Shown here in pieces: positions 42,388-50,776 of a stretch of DNA of 64,000 nt. The translations under genes and the position numbers were made by a program. The notes under the pieces are model-generated. The model did no database searches and was not told the origin of the DNA. It worked only from the letters and a program-made list of their open reading frames with translations. How positions within the stretch are numbered: position 1 is the stretch's first letter; the number at the start of each line of letters is the position of its first letter. This stretch comes from Sphingomonas sp. 1F27F7B (GTDB taxonomy: Bacteria > Pseudomonadota > Alphaproteobacteria > Sphingomonadales > Sphingomonadaceae), in contig NZ_SCMK01000010.1 of assembly GCF_005503355.1 (NCBI RefSeq), forward strand, positions 101,276 to 165,275, written 5' to 3'.

Positions 42388-43740
42388 GTGCCTTTCGCCC
42401 TTCGCCTCCGCATTCCGTTGCTGCTCGGTCTGGGACTGACGGTCGCAGGCTGCGCGCATTATGCGCCGGCGCCGCTGCCCGAGGCCGCGCCGCTCGCGCC
42501 CGCGCTTGCCGCCATTCCCGATCTGCCCGCGCGTTCGCTCACCATCGGCGACGTCGCGGCGCTGGCGGTCACCCGCAATCCGGACCTGCAGGCAGCGCGG
42601 GCCAGGCGCGGCGTGGCGGAGGCGCAGCTGGTTCAGGCCGGGGTGCTGCCCAATCCCAGCCTGACCGGCGCGATCCTGCCGTTGCTTTCGGGCGCCGGAT
42701 CAGTGCCCGCCTGGAATCTGGGCCTGGCCCAGGACATCAAGGCGCTCATCGTGCTGAAGCCCAAGCGCCGCGCGGCGCGCGACAGCCTGCACCAGGTCGA
42801 AGCCGACCTGCTCTGGCAGGAATGGCAGGTTGCCGGCCAGGCGCGGCAGCTGGCGGCGGACATCGTGCTCGGCGAGCGGCTGCGGCCGATGCTCGAACAG
42901 GCCTATGCGCTGATGGCCAAGCGCCAGGCCGCCGGGCGCAAGGCGCTGGAGGCAGGCAATTCGACGCTCGCCACGCTGGCGCCCAGCGCCGCCGCGCTGC
43001 AGACCGCGCGAGCGGCTTTGCTCCAGCAGGACCAGGCGCAGCTCGCCAACCGCCACAAGCTCAACGCGCTGCTGGGGATCGCACCGGACGTGGTGCTCCC
43101 GCTCGCGGATGCGATCGACCTGCCGCCCTTCCAGCCCGCCGAGGTCCGCGCGATGCTGGCGACGCTCCCGCAGCGCCGGCCCGACCTGCTCGCGCTGCGT
43201 GCCGGCTATGCCGCGCAGGACGAGCAGCTGCGCGTGGCGATCCTGTCGCAATTCCCCGATCTCGTGCTCGGCGCCTCGGTGAGCAGCGACAATGCCAAGG
43301 TGATCAACGGCGGCCCCAACGCCCAGATCGGCCTGCCGGTGTTCGACCGGAACCAGGGCAATATCGCGATCGCGCGGGCCACGCGCGCGCAGCTCAATCG
43401 CGAATATGCCGCGCGCCTCGCGGCCGTGACCGGCGAAGTCGGGGCGCTGCTCGCCGAGCATGCGCAGATCGCGCTCCAGCTCGCCGCCACGCGCCACGAC
43501 CTGGCCGAAGCGCGTGGCGCCGCCGATCGCGCGGCGGCCGCCTTCGCTGCCTCGAACCTCGACGAACGCGCCTTTGTCGATCTCCTCGGCACCCGATTCT
43601 CCAAGGAACAGGAAGCGATGACGCTCGAGACTGCCCTGATCGACCGGCAGGTCGCCATCCAGACCCTGATCGGCGCGGGCCTGCCCGCGGTCGACACGCT
43701 CGGCTTCCCCGATCCGGGGACGGCGGGAGCGGCGAAGTGA
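42388..43740 (+). CDS. TolC-family outer-membrane efflux lipoprotein
   Basis: The outer-membrane channel of a tripartite efflux pump. The 450-residue product has a lipoprotein signal (lipobox VAGC near residue 22) and two outer-membrane-efflux repeats rich in alanine/leucine helices, beginning with LTIGDVAALAVTRNPDLQAARARRGVAEAQLVQAGVLPNPSLTG and again near AGYAAQDEQLRVAILSQFPDLVLG. The start is GTG at 42388 with AGAGG before it; the upstream in-frame codons are not family-like. Its stop overlaps the adaptor start (GTGA), giving a coupled operon. It resembles CzcC/CusC-type channels. Confidence 0.85.
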   Translation: MPFALRLRIPLLLGLGLTVAGCAHYAPAPLPEAAPLAPALAAIPDLPARSLTIGDVAALAVTRNPDLQAARARRGVAEAQLVQAGVLPNPSLTGAILPLLSGAGSVPAWNLGLAQDIKALIVLKPKRRAARDSLHQVEADLLWQEWQVAGQARQLAADIVLGERLRPMLEQAYALMAKRQAAGRKALEAGNSTLATLAPSAAALQTARAALLQQDQAQLANRHKLNALLGIAPDVVLPLADAIDLPPFQPAEVRAMLATLPQRRPDLLALRAGYAAQDEQLRVAILSQFPDLVLGASVSSDNAKVINGGPNAQIGLPVFDRNQGNIAIARATRAQLNREYAARLAAVTGEVGALLAEHAQIALQLAATRHDLAEARGAADRAAAAFAASNLDERAFVDLLGTRFSKEQEAMTLETALIDRQVAIQTLIGAGLPAVDTLGFPDPGTAGAAK

Positions 43741-44777
43741 ATCCCCTGCGGCACGCCGCCGCTCTCGCGCTCGCCAGCGGCCTGACGGCCTGCGGCGCCG
43801 GCCAGCCCGACAACAGGGCGGAGCCCTCGACCCTGGTGACGGTGGTGCGCCCGCTCCAGGGCAGCCTGCCGATGCTCGTCGAGGCCTATGGCACGGCGGC
43901 GGCGTCGGGCAACGGCCAGCAGACGATCAGCATATCGCAGCCGGGCCAGGTGCTGCGCCTGCTGGTGACGGCGGGGATCGCCGTGCGATCCGGCCAGCCG
44001 CTGCTGGTCTTCGCAGTCGCGCCGACGGCCCGCAGCGCCTATGCCCAGGCGGCCGATGCAGTGAAGGCCGCCACGTCGCAGCGCGATTCCACTGCACAGC
44101 TGCTCGGCCAGCAACTTGCGACGCGCGACCAGCTCGCCCAGGCCGAGAAAGCGCTCGCCGATGCGCGCGCCCAGCTCGGCGCGTTGCGGGCCGAGGGCGC
44201 CGGCTCGGGAACGATCACGTTCCGCGCGCCGTTCGACGGCGTGGTGGCGACGATGCCGGTGGCCGCGGGCGACCGCACCCAGCCGGGTGCGGCATTGGCG
44301 ACGGTGGCGCGCAGCGGCGCGATGGTGATCACCACGGGCATCGATCCCGCGCAACGCGATCGGATCCACGTCGGCGCCGAGGCGCGGCTGACGCGGCTGG
44401 AAGGCGGCGGCACCGTCATCGGCCATGTCGTGCGGGTCGATGCGATGCTCAATCCGGTGACGCGGCAGGTCGATGTCGACATCGCCTATCCGGCCGGCAG
44501 CTTCCTGGCGGGCGAGGCGGTACGTGTCGCCACCGTCACTGGCGAGGCGCATGGCTGGATCGTGCCGCACAAGGCAGTGGCGTTCGATGCGAGCGGCAAG
44601 GCGATGCTGTTCCAGGTTGCCGGCGGCAAGGCGCGCGTGGTGGCGGTGCAGCTGCTGGCCTCGACGCCGGAACGGGACGTGGTTTCCGGACCGGTCGCGC
44701 CGGGCCTGCCGTTGATCCTGGACGGCGCCTATCAGGTCGCGGACGGCGACGCGGTCCGGACGAGCGCCGCGAAGTGA
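43737..44777 (+). CDS. RND efflux periplasmic adaptor (membrane fusion lipoprotein)
   Basis: The adaptor linking permease and channel. 346 residues, with a lipoprotein signal (ALASGLTACG, cysteine near 19), a barrel-sandwich half (ISQPGQVLRLLVTAGIAVRSGQPLLVFA), a coiled-coil hairpin (about 90-150, QAADAVKAATSQRDSTAQLLGQQLATRDQLAQAEKALADARAQL), and the returning lipoyl motif (ITFRAPFDGVVATMPVAAGDRTQPGAALATVA). GTG start at 43737 overlaps the previous stop; its own stop overlaps the permease start. Confidence 0.88.
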   Translation: MNPLRHAAALALASGLTACGAGQPDNRAEPSTLVTVVRPLQGSLPMLVEAYGTAAASGNGQQTISISQPGQVLRLLVTAGIAVRSGQPLLVFAVAPTARSAYAQAADAVKAATSQRDSTAQLLGQQLATRDQLAQAEKALADARAQLGALRAEGAGSGTITFRAPFDGVVATMPVAAGDRTQPGAALATVARSGAMVITTGIDPAQRDRIHVGAEARLTRLEGGGTVIGHVVRVDAMLNPVTRQVDVDIAYPAGSFLAGEAVRVATVTGEAHGWIVPHKAVAFDASGKAMLFQVAGGKARVVAVQLLASTPERDVVSGPVAPGLPLILDGAYQVADGDAVRTSAAK

Positions 44778-47700
44778 GCTTCGGCAAGCTGCTCTCGAGC
44801 CAGTCGCGTGCGTTCGTCGTCGTCGCGATGGCGCTGGCCCTGGCGGGGCTGGTCTCCGCCCTGTCGCTGCCGATCGGCCTGTTCCCGCAAGTCTCCTTCC
44901 CCCGGGTGGTGGTCGACATCGACGCGGGCAGCCGCCCGGCCGACCAGACGGCGCTCGTCGTGACTCGGCCGGTCGAGCAGGCGATCCGGGCGGTGCCGGG
45001 CGTGCAGAATGTCCGTTCCGAGACGTCGCGCGGCGCGGCGCAGATCTCGATCGACTTCGGCTGGGGCCGCGACATGGTGGCGAGCACGCTCGAGGTGGAC
45101 GCCGCGATGGCGCGCGCCGTCGCGGGGCTACCCGCGGGCACGCGCTACAATGTGCGCCGGATGGACCCCACGGTCTTCCCGATCATCTCCTATGCGCTCG
45201 TCTCCGACCGGATGTCGCCGACCCAGCTCCAGGACCTGGCACGCTACCAGATCACCCCGCTGCTCTCGGGCATTTCCGGCCTTGCCCGGGTCGATGTCCA
45301 GGGCGGGGAGACGCAGGAAGTCCAGGTGCTGGCCGATCCCGCCCGCCTCGCCGGCCATGGCCTGGCGATGAGCGACCTCGCCACTGCGATCGCGAACGGC
45401 AATGTCCTGAGCGCCGTCGGCCAGGTCCAGGACCGCGGGCGGCTGTCGCTGGTGATCGCCGACCATGCCATCGCCTCGCCCGAGCGGATCGGCGACGTCG
45501 TCGTCAAGTCGAGTCCCGGCGGCGTGATCCGGGTGCGCGACGTCGCGACGGTGCAGGACGGCATCCTGCCGCAATGGCTGCGCGTATCGGAAGACGGCAA
45601 GCCGGCCGTGCTGTTCAACATCTACGAGCAGCCGGACGGCAATTCGGTGCAGATCGCCCGCGACGTGCAGGCCAGGCTCGCCCGGTTCAAACTCCCGCCG
45701 GGCGTGCAGTTGCGCAACTGGTACGACCAGAGCGAGCTGGTCAGCCAGTCCTTCGCCAGCGTGCGCGACGCGGTGCTGATCGGGCTGGTGCTCGCCGCGA
45801 TCGTGCTGCTCGTCTTCCTGCGCAGCTGGCGAGTGACGCTGGTCGCGCTGATCGTGGTTCCCGCGACGCTGATGGCCACGGTGCTGGTTCTGGCGATCGC
45901 GGGGATGAGCTTCAACATCATGACGCTGGGCGGCATCGCCGCGGCGGTGGGCCTCCTCATCGACGACGTGATCGTGATGATCGAGCACATCGTCCGCCGC
46001 GCCCAGGGCGAGGGATCGCCGCCGGGCGTGCCGGCCGGCGCGGCGGCGATCCTGCCCGCCGCGCGCGAGTTTCTGGCGCCGCTCACCGGGTCGAGCCTGG
46101 CGACGCTGATCGTCTTCCTGCCGCTGTCCTTCCTCACCGGCGTCACCGGCGCCTTTTCCAAGGCATTGTCGCTCACCATGGCGGCGGCGCTGGCGATCTC
46201 CTGGGCGATGACTGCGTTCGTCGTCCCCGTCCTCGCCCGGCGGCTGCTCAGGTTCGAGGGCGGGGAGCCGGCGCATGCCGGCCGCGAAGGGTGGATGACG
46301 CGCCGGCACGACGAGCTGATCGACGGCACGATGCGCCGGCCCTGGCTGCTCGTGCTCGCCGCCGTCCCGTTGCTGCTGCTCGGCTATATCGCCTATTCCA
46401 GCGTGCCGACCGGGTTCATGCCCAAGGTCGACGAGGGCGGCTTCGTAATGGACTATTTCACGCCGCCCGGCACTTCGCTCGACGAGAGCAACCGGCGCAT
46501 GGCCCAGGTCGATGCGCTGCTGCGCGCGAACCCGGAGGTCGAGACTTTCTCCCGGCGCCTGGGCACTGGCCTGGGCGGCGATCTCGGCCAGAGCTATCAC
46601 GGCGATTATTTCGTGCGGCTCAAGCCCGACCATTCGATGCCGGCCGAGCAGGCGATGAACGCCGTGGCCGAGGATGTGGCGCAGAAGGTTCCCGGCGTCG
46701 AGGTCGAAGTCGCGCAGCTGATGGAGGATCTGATCGGCGACCTTACCGCGGTGCCGCAGCCGATCGAAGTGAAGCTCTATGCGTCCGATGCCGGCCTGCT
46801 CGGTCCGCAGGCGGAGAAAGTCGCGGCGCTGATCGGGAAGATCCCCGGCGTGGTCGAAGTGAAGAGCGGGCTTCAGCTCGCCGGCGATGCGATCGACGTG
46901 AAGATCGATCCGGTACGCGCTGGCTTCGAGGGTGTCGCGCCGAGCGACGTGCAGGTCGCGCTCGACGGCGCATTGACCGGCGTGGTGGCCACTTCGATCG
47001 CGCAGCCTGCCAAGGCAGTGGACGTGCGTGTCCGCCTGCCGGGCGTGGCGACGCTGACTCAGGAAGAGCTGGCCCGGTTGCCGATCCGTGCGCCCGACGG
47101 GCATGTCTTCGCCCTTTCGCGCGTCGCCGCGCTCCAGCCGGTCAGCGGCCAGCCGCAGATCAGCCGCGAGAATCTCGAGCCGATGGTGGCGGTCACCGCG
47201 CGCATTGCCGGGCGCGGCATCGGCGCGGCCGTGGGCGACGTGACCAAGGCGATCGACGTGCCCGGCGTGCTTGCGCCCGGCATCCGCTACGAGATGGGCG
47301 GGCTCTATCAGCAGCAGCAGATCGCCTTTGCGGGGCTGGCGCGCGTGTTCGTCGCCGCGCTGATCGCCGAATTCATCCTGCTGCTGATACTCTATCGCCG
47401 CTTCGCGACGCCGCTGATCATCATCGGCTGCTCGCTGCTCTCGACCACCGCCGTGTTCACTGCGCTCTGGCTGGCGGGGCTCGACCTCAACATCACCGCG
47501 CTGATGGGGATGACGATGATCATCGGCATCGGCACCGAGATGGCGATCTTCTACGTCTCGGAATATGAGGCGCTGCGCCGCCACCTGCCGCCGATCGAGG
47601 CGGTGCGCGAGGCGAGCCGCAACCGCCTGCGGCCGATCACCATGACGACGCTGGCTGCGATCCTGACGCTGCTGCCGCTCGCCCTGGCGATCGGCCAGGG

Positions 47701-47842
47701 ATCGGGAATCCAGCAGCCGCTCGCGGTGGCGATCATCGCGGGGCTGGCGCTGCAATATCCGCTGGTGCTGGTCGCGATGCCGGCGCTGCTCCGCCTGACC
47801 CTCCCGCGCGAGGAGCGTGAAGCAGCGGAGCGGGGCGGGTGA
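44774..47842 (+). CDS. RND efflux transporter permease
   Basis: The proton-driven inner-membrane pump, 1022 residues, with 12 expected membrane spans, two large periplasmic loops and internal duplication. The proton-relay aspartate pair is visible in VGLLIDDVIVMIEH (about 397-398), as in AcrB-type pumps; the second half has GIGTEMAIFYVSEYEALRR in the same place. Ends with a short basic tail. Substrate is unresolved: the neighbouring HFDP-type regulator, PepSY protein and CzcC-like channel hint at metal or envelope stress, but the DD pair fits drug/organic efflux. Starts with GTG at 44774. Confidence 0.92.
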   Translation: MSFGKLLSSQSRAFVVVAMALALAGLVSALSLPIGLFPQVSFPRVVVDIDAGSRPADQTALVVTRPVEQAIRAVPGVQNVRSETSRGAAQISIDFGWGRDMVASTLEVDAAMARAVAGLPAGTRYNVRRMDPTVFPIISYALVSDRMSPTQLQDLARYQITPLLSGISGLARVDVQGGETQEVQVLADPARLAGHGLAMSDLATAIANGNVLSAVGQVQDRGRLSLVIADHAIASPERIGDVVVKSSPGGVIRVRDVATVQDGILPQWLRVSEDGKPAVLFNIYEQPDGNSVQIARDVQARLARFKLPPGVQLRNWYDQSELVSQSFASVRDAVLIGLVLAAIVLLVFLRSWRVTLVALIVVPATLMATVLVLAIAGMSFNIMTLGGIAAAVGLLIDDVIVMIEHIVRRAQGEGSPPGVPAGAAAILPAAREFLAPLTGSSLATLIVFLPLSFLTGVTGAFSKALSLTMAAALAISWAMTAFVVPVLARRLLRFEGGEPAHAGREGWMTRRHDELIDGTMRRPWLLVLAAVPLLLLGYIAYSSVPTGFMPKVDEGGFVMDYFTPPGTSLDESNRRMAQVDALLRANPEVETFSRRLGTGLGGDLGQSYHGDYFVRLKPDHSMPAEQAMNAVAEDVAQKVPGVEVEVAQLMEDLIGDLTAVPQPIEVKLYASDAGLLGPQAEKVAALIGKIPGVVEVKSGLQLAGDAIDVKIDPVRAGFEGVAPSDVQVALDGALTGVVATSIAQPAKAVDVRVRLPGVATLTQEELARLPIRAPDGHVFALSRVAALQPVSGQPQISRENLEPMVAVTARIAGRGIGAAVGDVTKAIDVPGVLAPGIRYEMGGLYQQQQIAFAGLARVFVAALIAEFILLLILYRRFATPLIIIGCSLLSTTAVFTALWLAGLDLNITALMGMTMIIGIGTEMAIFYVSEYEALRRHLPPIEAVREASRNRLRPITMTTLAAILTLLPLALAIGQGSGIQQPLAVAIIAGLALQYPLVLVAMPALLRLTLPREEREAAERGG

Positions 47843-47963
47843 GCGAGCGGATCCACGCCCTTGCTCCGCGGAGGCGCCGCCGGCGCGGAAGGAGCCTGGG
47901 TGCGGGGGAGCCGATCCAGGGCGAACGCCCGGCCCGAGCTTATGCGAGGCTCCAAAACAAAAA
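47843..47963. other. Chromosomal flank left of the integration site
   Basis: About 120 nt between the permease stop and the tRNA fragment. It shows no gene. On the minus strand the tRNA 3' end runs into TTTTTGTTTT (47963-47954), which would be the original tRNA terminator T-run. Confidence 0.5.
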
Positions 47964-48009
47964 TGGCGCACCCGACAGGATTCGAACCTGTGGCCTCTGC
48001 CTTCGGAGG
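47964..48009 (-). other. 3' fragment of tRNA-Arg(CCG): integration site (att)
   Basis: Read on the minus strand the 46 nt give the last part of a tRNA-Arg(CCG): anticodon loop CTCCGAA with GGCAG stem, variable loop, T-arm CAGG-TTCGAAT-CCTG, and acceptor end GGGTGCGCCA. It closely matches the same region of E. coli argX. The 5' half is missing: the sequence to the right does not form D-arm or acceptor strand. A truncated tRNA 3' end beside an integrase marks an attachment site; the intact tRNA should lie at the far end of the element. Confidence 0.85.
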
Positions 48010-48137
48010 ATTATCGCTGGCTCCGCCAATAAACGCCAGGAGCCGCCGATGGCCGCCTATCTCCCTGTAATCGCTAAAGAATTTGATTTCGGCCTCCGCC
48101 GGAGGTACGCTCTGTCTCGCCACAGTTTTCGCCCGCT

Positions 48138-48159
48138 TGCTTACGTGATGCTTACGCGA
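48138..48159 (+). repeat. Two 11-bp direct repeats before the integrase gene
   Basis: TGCTTACGTGA (48138-48148) and TGCTTACGCGA (48149-48159) abut with an 11-bp period. Their place between att and the integrase start suits arm-type integrase sites or an autoregulatory operator. Confidence 0.4.
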
Positions 48160-48187
48160 GAGAGCGCTGTCGGGTCGGAGAAAGCCC

Positions 48188-49549
48188 ATGTCTAAGCTCA
48201 CCAAAAGGGTCGTTGACGCCGCTGAAAGCCGCTCCAAAGATTACGTCATCTGGGACGACGAACTCCCCGGCTTCGGCCTCCGCGTCTTCACGTCGGGCAA
48301 GCGCAGCTACGTCATCCAGTATCGCCTCGGCAAGCGTTCGCGTCGGTTCACCATCGGTTTGCATGGCATCTGGACGCCCGAGCGCGCGCGCCAGGAAGCG
48401 AAGGTCCAACTAGGCCGCATCGCTCAGGGTGAAGATCCCGCCGAGGAGAAGCAGCTCGACAACAAGGCGATCACCGTCAAGGAGCTGTGCGACCTCTACG
48501 TCGCTGATCTCAAGGCTGGCCTCATCCTGGGTAAGGGTGGCCGGCCAAAGAAGGCGAGCACGATCCTCTCGGATACAGGACGCATCGAGCGCCACATCGT
48601 GCCCTTGCTCGGCACTCGACGGGTCAAGGACCTCGTGAAGGCCGACATCACGAAAGCCCTGAAAGACATCATGGCCGGCAAGACCCGCTGCAGCGTCAAG
48701 ACGAAGAAGCTCCGCGGCCGCGCCATCGTACGCGGCGGTGCCGGAACGGCTACCCGGACGATCGGACTGTTCGGCGGCATCCTCACCTACGCGGTTGAAG
48801 CAGGCATCATCGACCTCAATCCCGTCCACGGCGTCCGGCGCCCGAAGGACAATGTGCGCGGACGGCGCTTGACCGAGGCCGAATATCGCCTGCTCGGCGA
48901 CATCCTGACCAAGGCTGCTGAGAACGAGAAGTATGAGTTGTCGGTCGACATCATCCGGCAGCTCGCGCTCACCGGATGCCGTCGGACCGAGATGATCACC
49001 TTGGCTTGGAGCGAGGCTGACACCGATTCAAGCTGTCTCCGGCTGATCGACAGTAAGGAAGGAAGCTCGATCCGTCCGATCGGCTTGCCAGTCGTGGAGT
49101 ATCTCGAAAACCGCCGGAAGGAGCAGGCCGGCACCTACGTCTTTCCCGGCCAGGGTGATGACAATGCGTTCGGGAGCTTCCCTAACCATTGGGAGCAGAT
49201 ATTCGCGGACACCGCGCTCGCCGACATCACGCCACACGTCCTGCGGCACAGCTTCGCCAGTATCGCCAACGATCTCGGCTTCACCGAAGTCACGATCGCC
49301 GCGCTGGTCGGGCATGCGAAGGGATCGGTCACGAGCAACTACATCCATACGCTCGATACCGCGCTCATCATGGCCGCCGACACTATCTCGGGCTACATTC
49401 AGGGGCTTCTGGATGGGATCGAGTTCAAACAGACGGCCTACGCCCTGGACCGCGACTCCCGGAAAGCCGCCCTCGCGCGGTTCCTGCAGAAGGCCGCCGC
49501 TACCGAACAGGACACGGCCGAGGACTCGGAGCAGTTGCTTGCAGTTTGA
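48188..49549 (+). CDS. Tyrosine recombinase / tRNA-site integrase
   Basis: It catalyses integration and excision at the tRNA att site. 453 residues: an N-terminal DUF4102-like arm-binding region (LPGFGLRVFTSGKRSYVIQYRLGKRSRRFTIG), a SAM-like core-binding region (about 95-215), and a catalytic domain with R in LTGCRRTEM, HxxR in HVLRHSF, H in VGHAKGSV and the nucleophile Y in SNYIH. All catalytic residues are present, so the enzyme is probably active. ATG at 48188 follows GGAGAAAG. It reads away from the tRNA fragment, 178 nt from it. Confidence 0.95.
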   Translation: MSKLTKRVVDAAESRSKDYVIWDDELPGFGLRVFTSGKRSYVIQYRLGKRSRRFTIGLHGIWTPERARQEAKVQLGRIAQGEDPAEEKQLDNKAITVKELCDLYVADLKAGLILGKGGRPKKASTILSDTGRIERHIVPLLGTRRVKDLVKADITKALKDIMAGKTRCSVKTKKLRGRAIVRGGAGTATRTIGLFGGILTYAVEAGIIDLNPVHGVRRPKDNVRGRRLTEAEYRLLGDILTKAAENEKYELSVDIIRQLALTGCRRTEMITLAWSEADTDSSCLRLIDSKEGSSIRPIGLPVVEYLENRRKEQAGTYVFPGQGDDNAFGSFPNHWEQIFADTALADITPHVLRHSFASIANDLGFTEVTIAALVGHAKGSVTSNYIHTLDTALIMAADTISGYIQGLLDGIEFKQTAYALDRDSRKAALARFLQKAAATEQDTAEDSEQLLAV

Positions 49550-49572
49550 TCGCGCGATGGGGGTTTCAGTTA

Positions 49573-49601
49573 TTGCAGTTAAGCCCCGCAACCCTTATAT
49601 T
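49573..49601 (+). promoter_or_regulatory. Sigma-70 promoter of the HTH/PIN module
   Basis: TTGCAG (49573-49578), 17-nt spacer, TATATT (49596-49601). Transcription would start near 49608, just before the GGAG of the antitoxin gene. Confidence 0.6.
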
Positions 49602-49622
49602 GGCTGGTCAGGAGACACGATC

Positions 49623-50069
49623 ATGGCCAGCCAAGTGGTGCAGTTCGCCGGTTTGTCCGACCGCGACCGCAAGACCGTGACGCCTCTGCCATCCTTGGCA
49701 GAGGGCGATCACGTGGAGGTGCATGTGCGGCGTCGCGATGGACGGGAGCAGACCCTGTCCCTTCCGCCGGCCGCCATCAGCGCCGTCGAGACGCTGCTGT
49801 CTCGCCTGCTGAACGGCGAGAGGGTCGCCGTGCTCACGGAAGATCAAGAGCTGAGCCCGACCGACGCATCGGTGATCCTAGGCATCTCGCGTCCGCTCGT
49901 CGTCCATCGGATGGACATCGGCGATCTGCCGTTCCGCTATGTCGGAAAGCACCGCCGGGCATCGCTGAAGGACGTGCTGGCCTTGAAGGAGATGCTGGAC
50001 GCTCGCCAGAAGGCGATGGACGCCTTGGCCGAAGACACAGAGGATCTTGTCGTCAACCATGGCCTCTAG
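49623..50069 (+). CDS. HTH antitoxin-like protein of a PIN module
   Basis: The 148-residue protein has a C-terminal excisionase-like winged-helix motif (TDASVILGISRPLVVHRMDIGDLPFRYVGKHRRASLKDVLALKE, about 84-125) that should bind DNA. Its N-terminal half (residues 1-70) is a charged region likely to contact DNA or the partner. It overlaps the PIN-domain gene by 11 nt, the usual antitoxin-first layout, and has its own promoter. By analogy it neutralises the PIN nuclease and autoregulates the operon; that is inference. Confidence 0.85.
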   Translation: MASQVVQFAGLSDRDRKTVTPLPSLAEGDHVEVHVRRRDGREQTLSLPPAAISAVETLLSRLLNGERVAVLTEDQELSPTDASVILGISRPLVVHRMDIGDLPFRYVGKHRRASLKDVLALKEMLDARQKAMDALAEDTEDLVVNHGL

Positions 50070-50637
50070 ACCGCCCATCGCGGTCTACGACGCCTGCGTC
50101 CTTTATCCCTTCCATCTGCGCAATGTCCTGATCCAGTGCGCCTTCGATGGCTTAGTCGCCGCGCGCTGGACCGACGACATTCACGCGGAATGGATACGCA
50201 ATCTGGCCGCCAATTCCCCCAGCACGCCGGTTACGCGCTTCGAGAACACCCGCGACATGATGAAAGCCGTCCTGCCTGACGCCAATGTCGCCAACCATCG
50301 GAGCCTGATTCCGAGCCTTTCCTTGCCCGATCCGGATGACCGGCATGTGCTTGCGGCCGCGATCGCTGGCGGTGCCGAGACGATCGTCACTTGGAACCTG
50401 AAGGATTTCCCCGCTTCGCAGATCGCCCCTCACGGAATCGCCGCTGTGTCGCCCGACGCCTTCCTTTCGGCCCTGCACCGAGCCTATCCGAAAGCCCTTC
50501 TCAGTAGTATCGCGAGAGCGCGCGAAAACCTCAGACGCACGACGCCATCCATTGCGGAATTCATAGACATTCTCGAACGGCAGGGGCTGGCGGAGTTCGC
50601 TCCCATCCTGCGGCGCCGCAAAGCGCACCTGGCCTGA
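50059..50637 (+). CDS. PIN-domain ribonuclease toxin-like protein
   Basis: A 192-residue PIN-domain protein, probably a metal-dependent RNase. Acidic active-site residues are visible in VYDACVLYP (near D10), HAEWIRN (E near 45), LPDPDDRHVLAAA (D near 94-96) and VTWNLKDFP (D near 119). This longer PIN subgroup has an extra helical C-terminus (ARENLRRTTPSIAEFIDILERQG). It starts inside the antitoxin gene. Together they form a type II toxin-antitoxin module that would favour retention of the element. Confidence 0.85.
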   Translation: MASRPPIAVYDACVLYPFHLRNVLIQCAFDGLVAARWTDDIHAEWIRNLAANSPSTPVTRFENTRDMMKAVLPDANVANHRSLIPSLSLPDPDDRHVLAAAIAGGAETIVTWNLKDFPASQIAPHGIAAVSPDAFLSALHRAYPKALLSSIARARENLRRTTPSIAEFIDILERQGLAEFAPILRRRKAHLA

Positions 50638-50727
50638 TCCCCCGCCGGGGCTCGGAAGCTCCGCTTCACGTTATCGCCGCGCTGGCAAGACCGCAGAATC
50701 ATTCTTGACTCTACGACCCGAAAATCA

Positions 50728-50742
50728 GAACAAATAGCGAAC
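50728..50742 (+). promoter_or_regulatory. LexA (SOS) box upstream of imuA
   Basis: GAAC (50728-50731), 7 nt, GAAC (50739-50742): the alphaproteobacterial LexA motif GAAC-N7-GAAC, perfect. A -35-like TTGACT lies at 50705-50710, so the box overlaps the -10 region. It places the mutasome genes under SOS control. Confidence 0.85.
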
Positions 50743-50776
50743 ATGACTACACCGCCTTCGGAGGTCAAGAACGCAC

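Noticed and set aside
47964..48040. A complete tRNA-Arg gene
   Set aside because: Only the 3' half is present; the sequence to the right cannot supply the D-arm, the anticodon 5' strand or the acceptor 5' strand.
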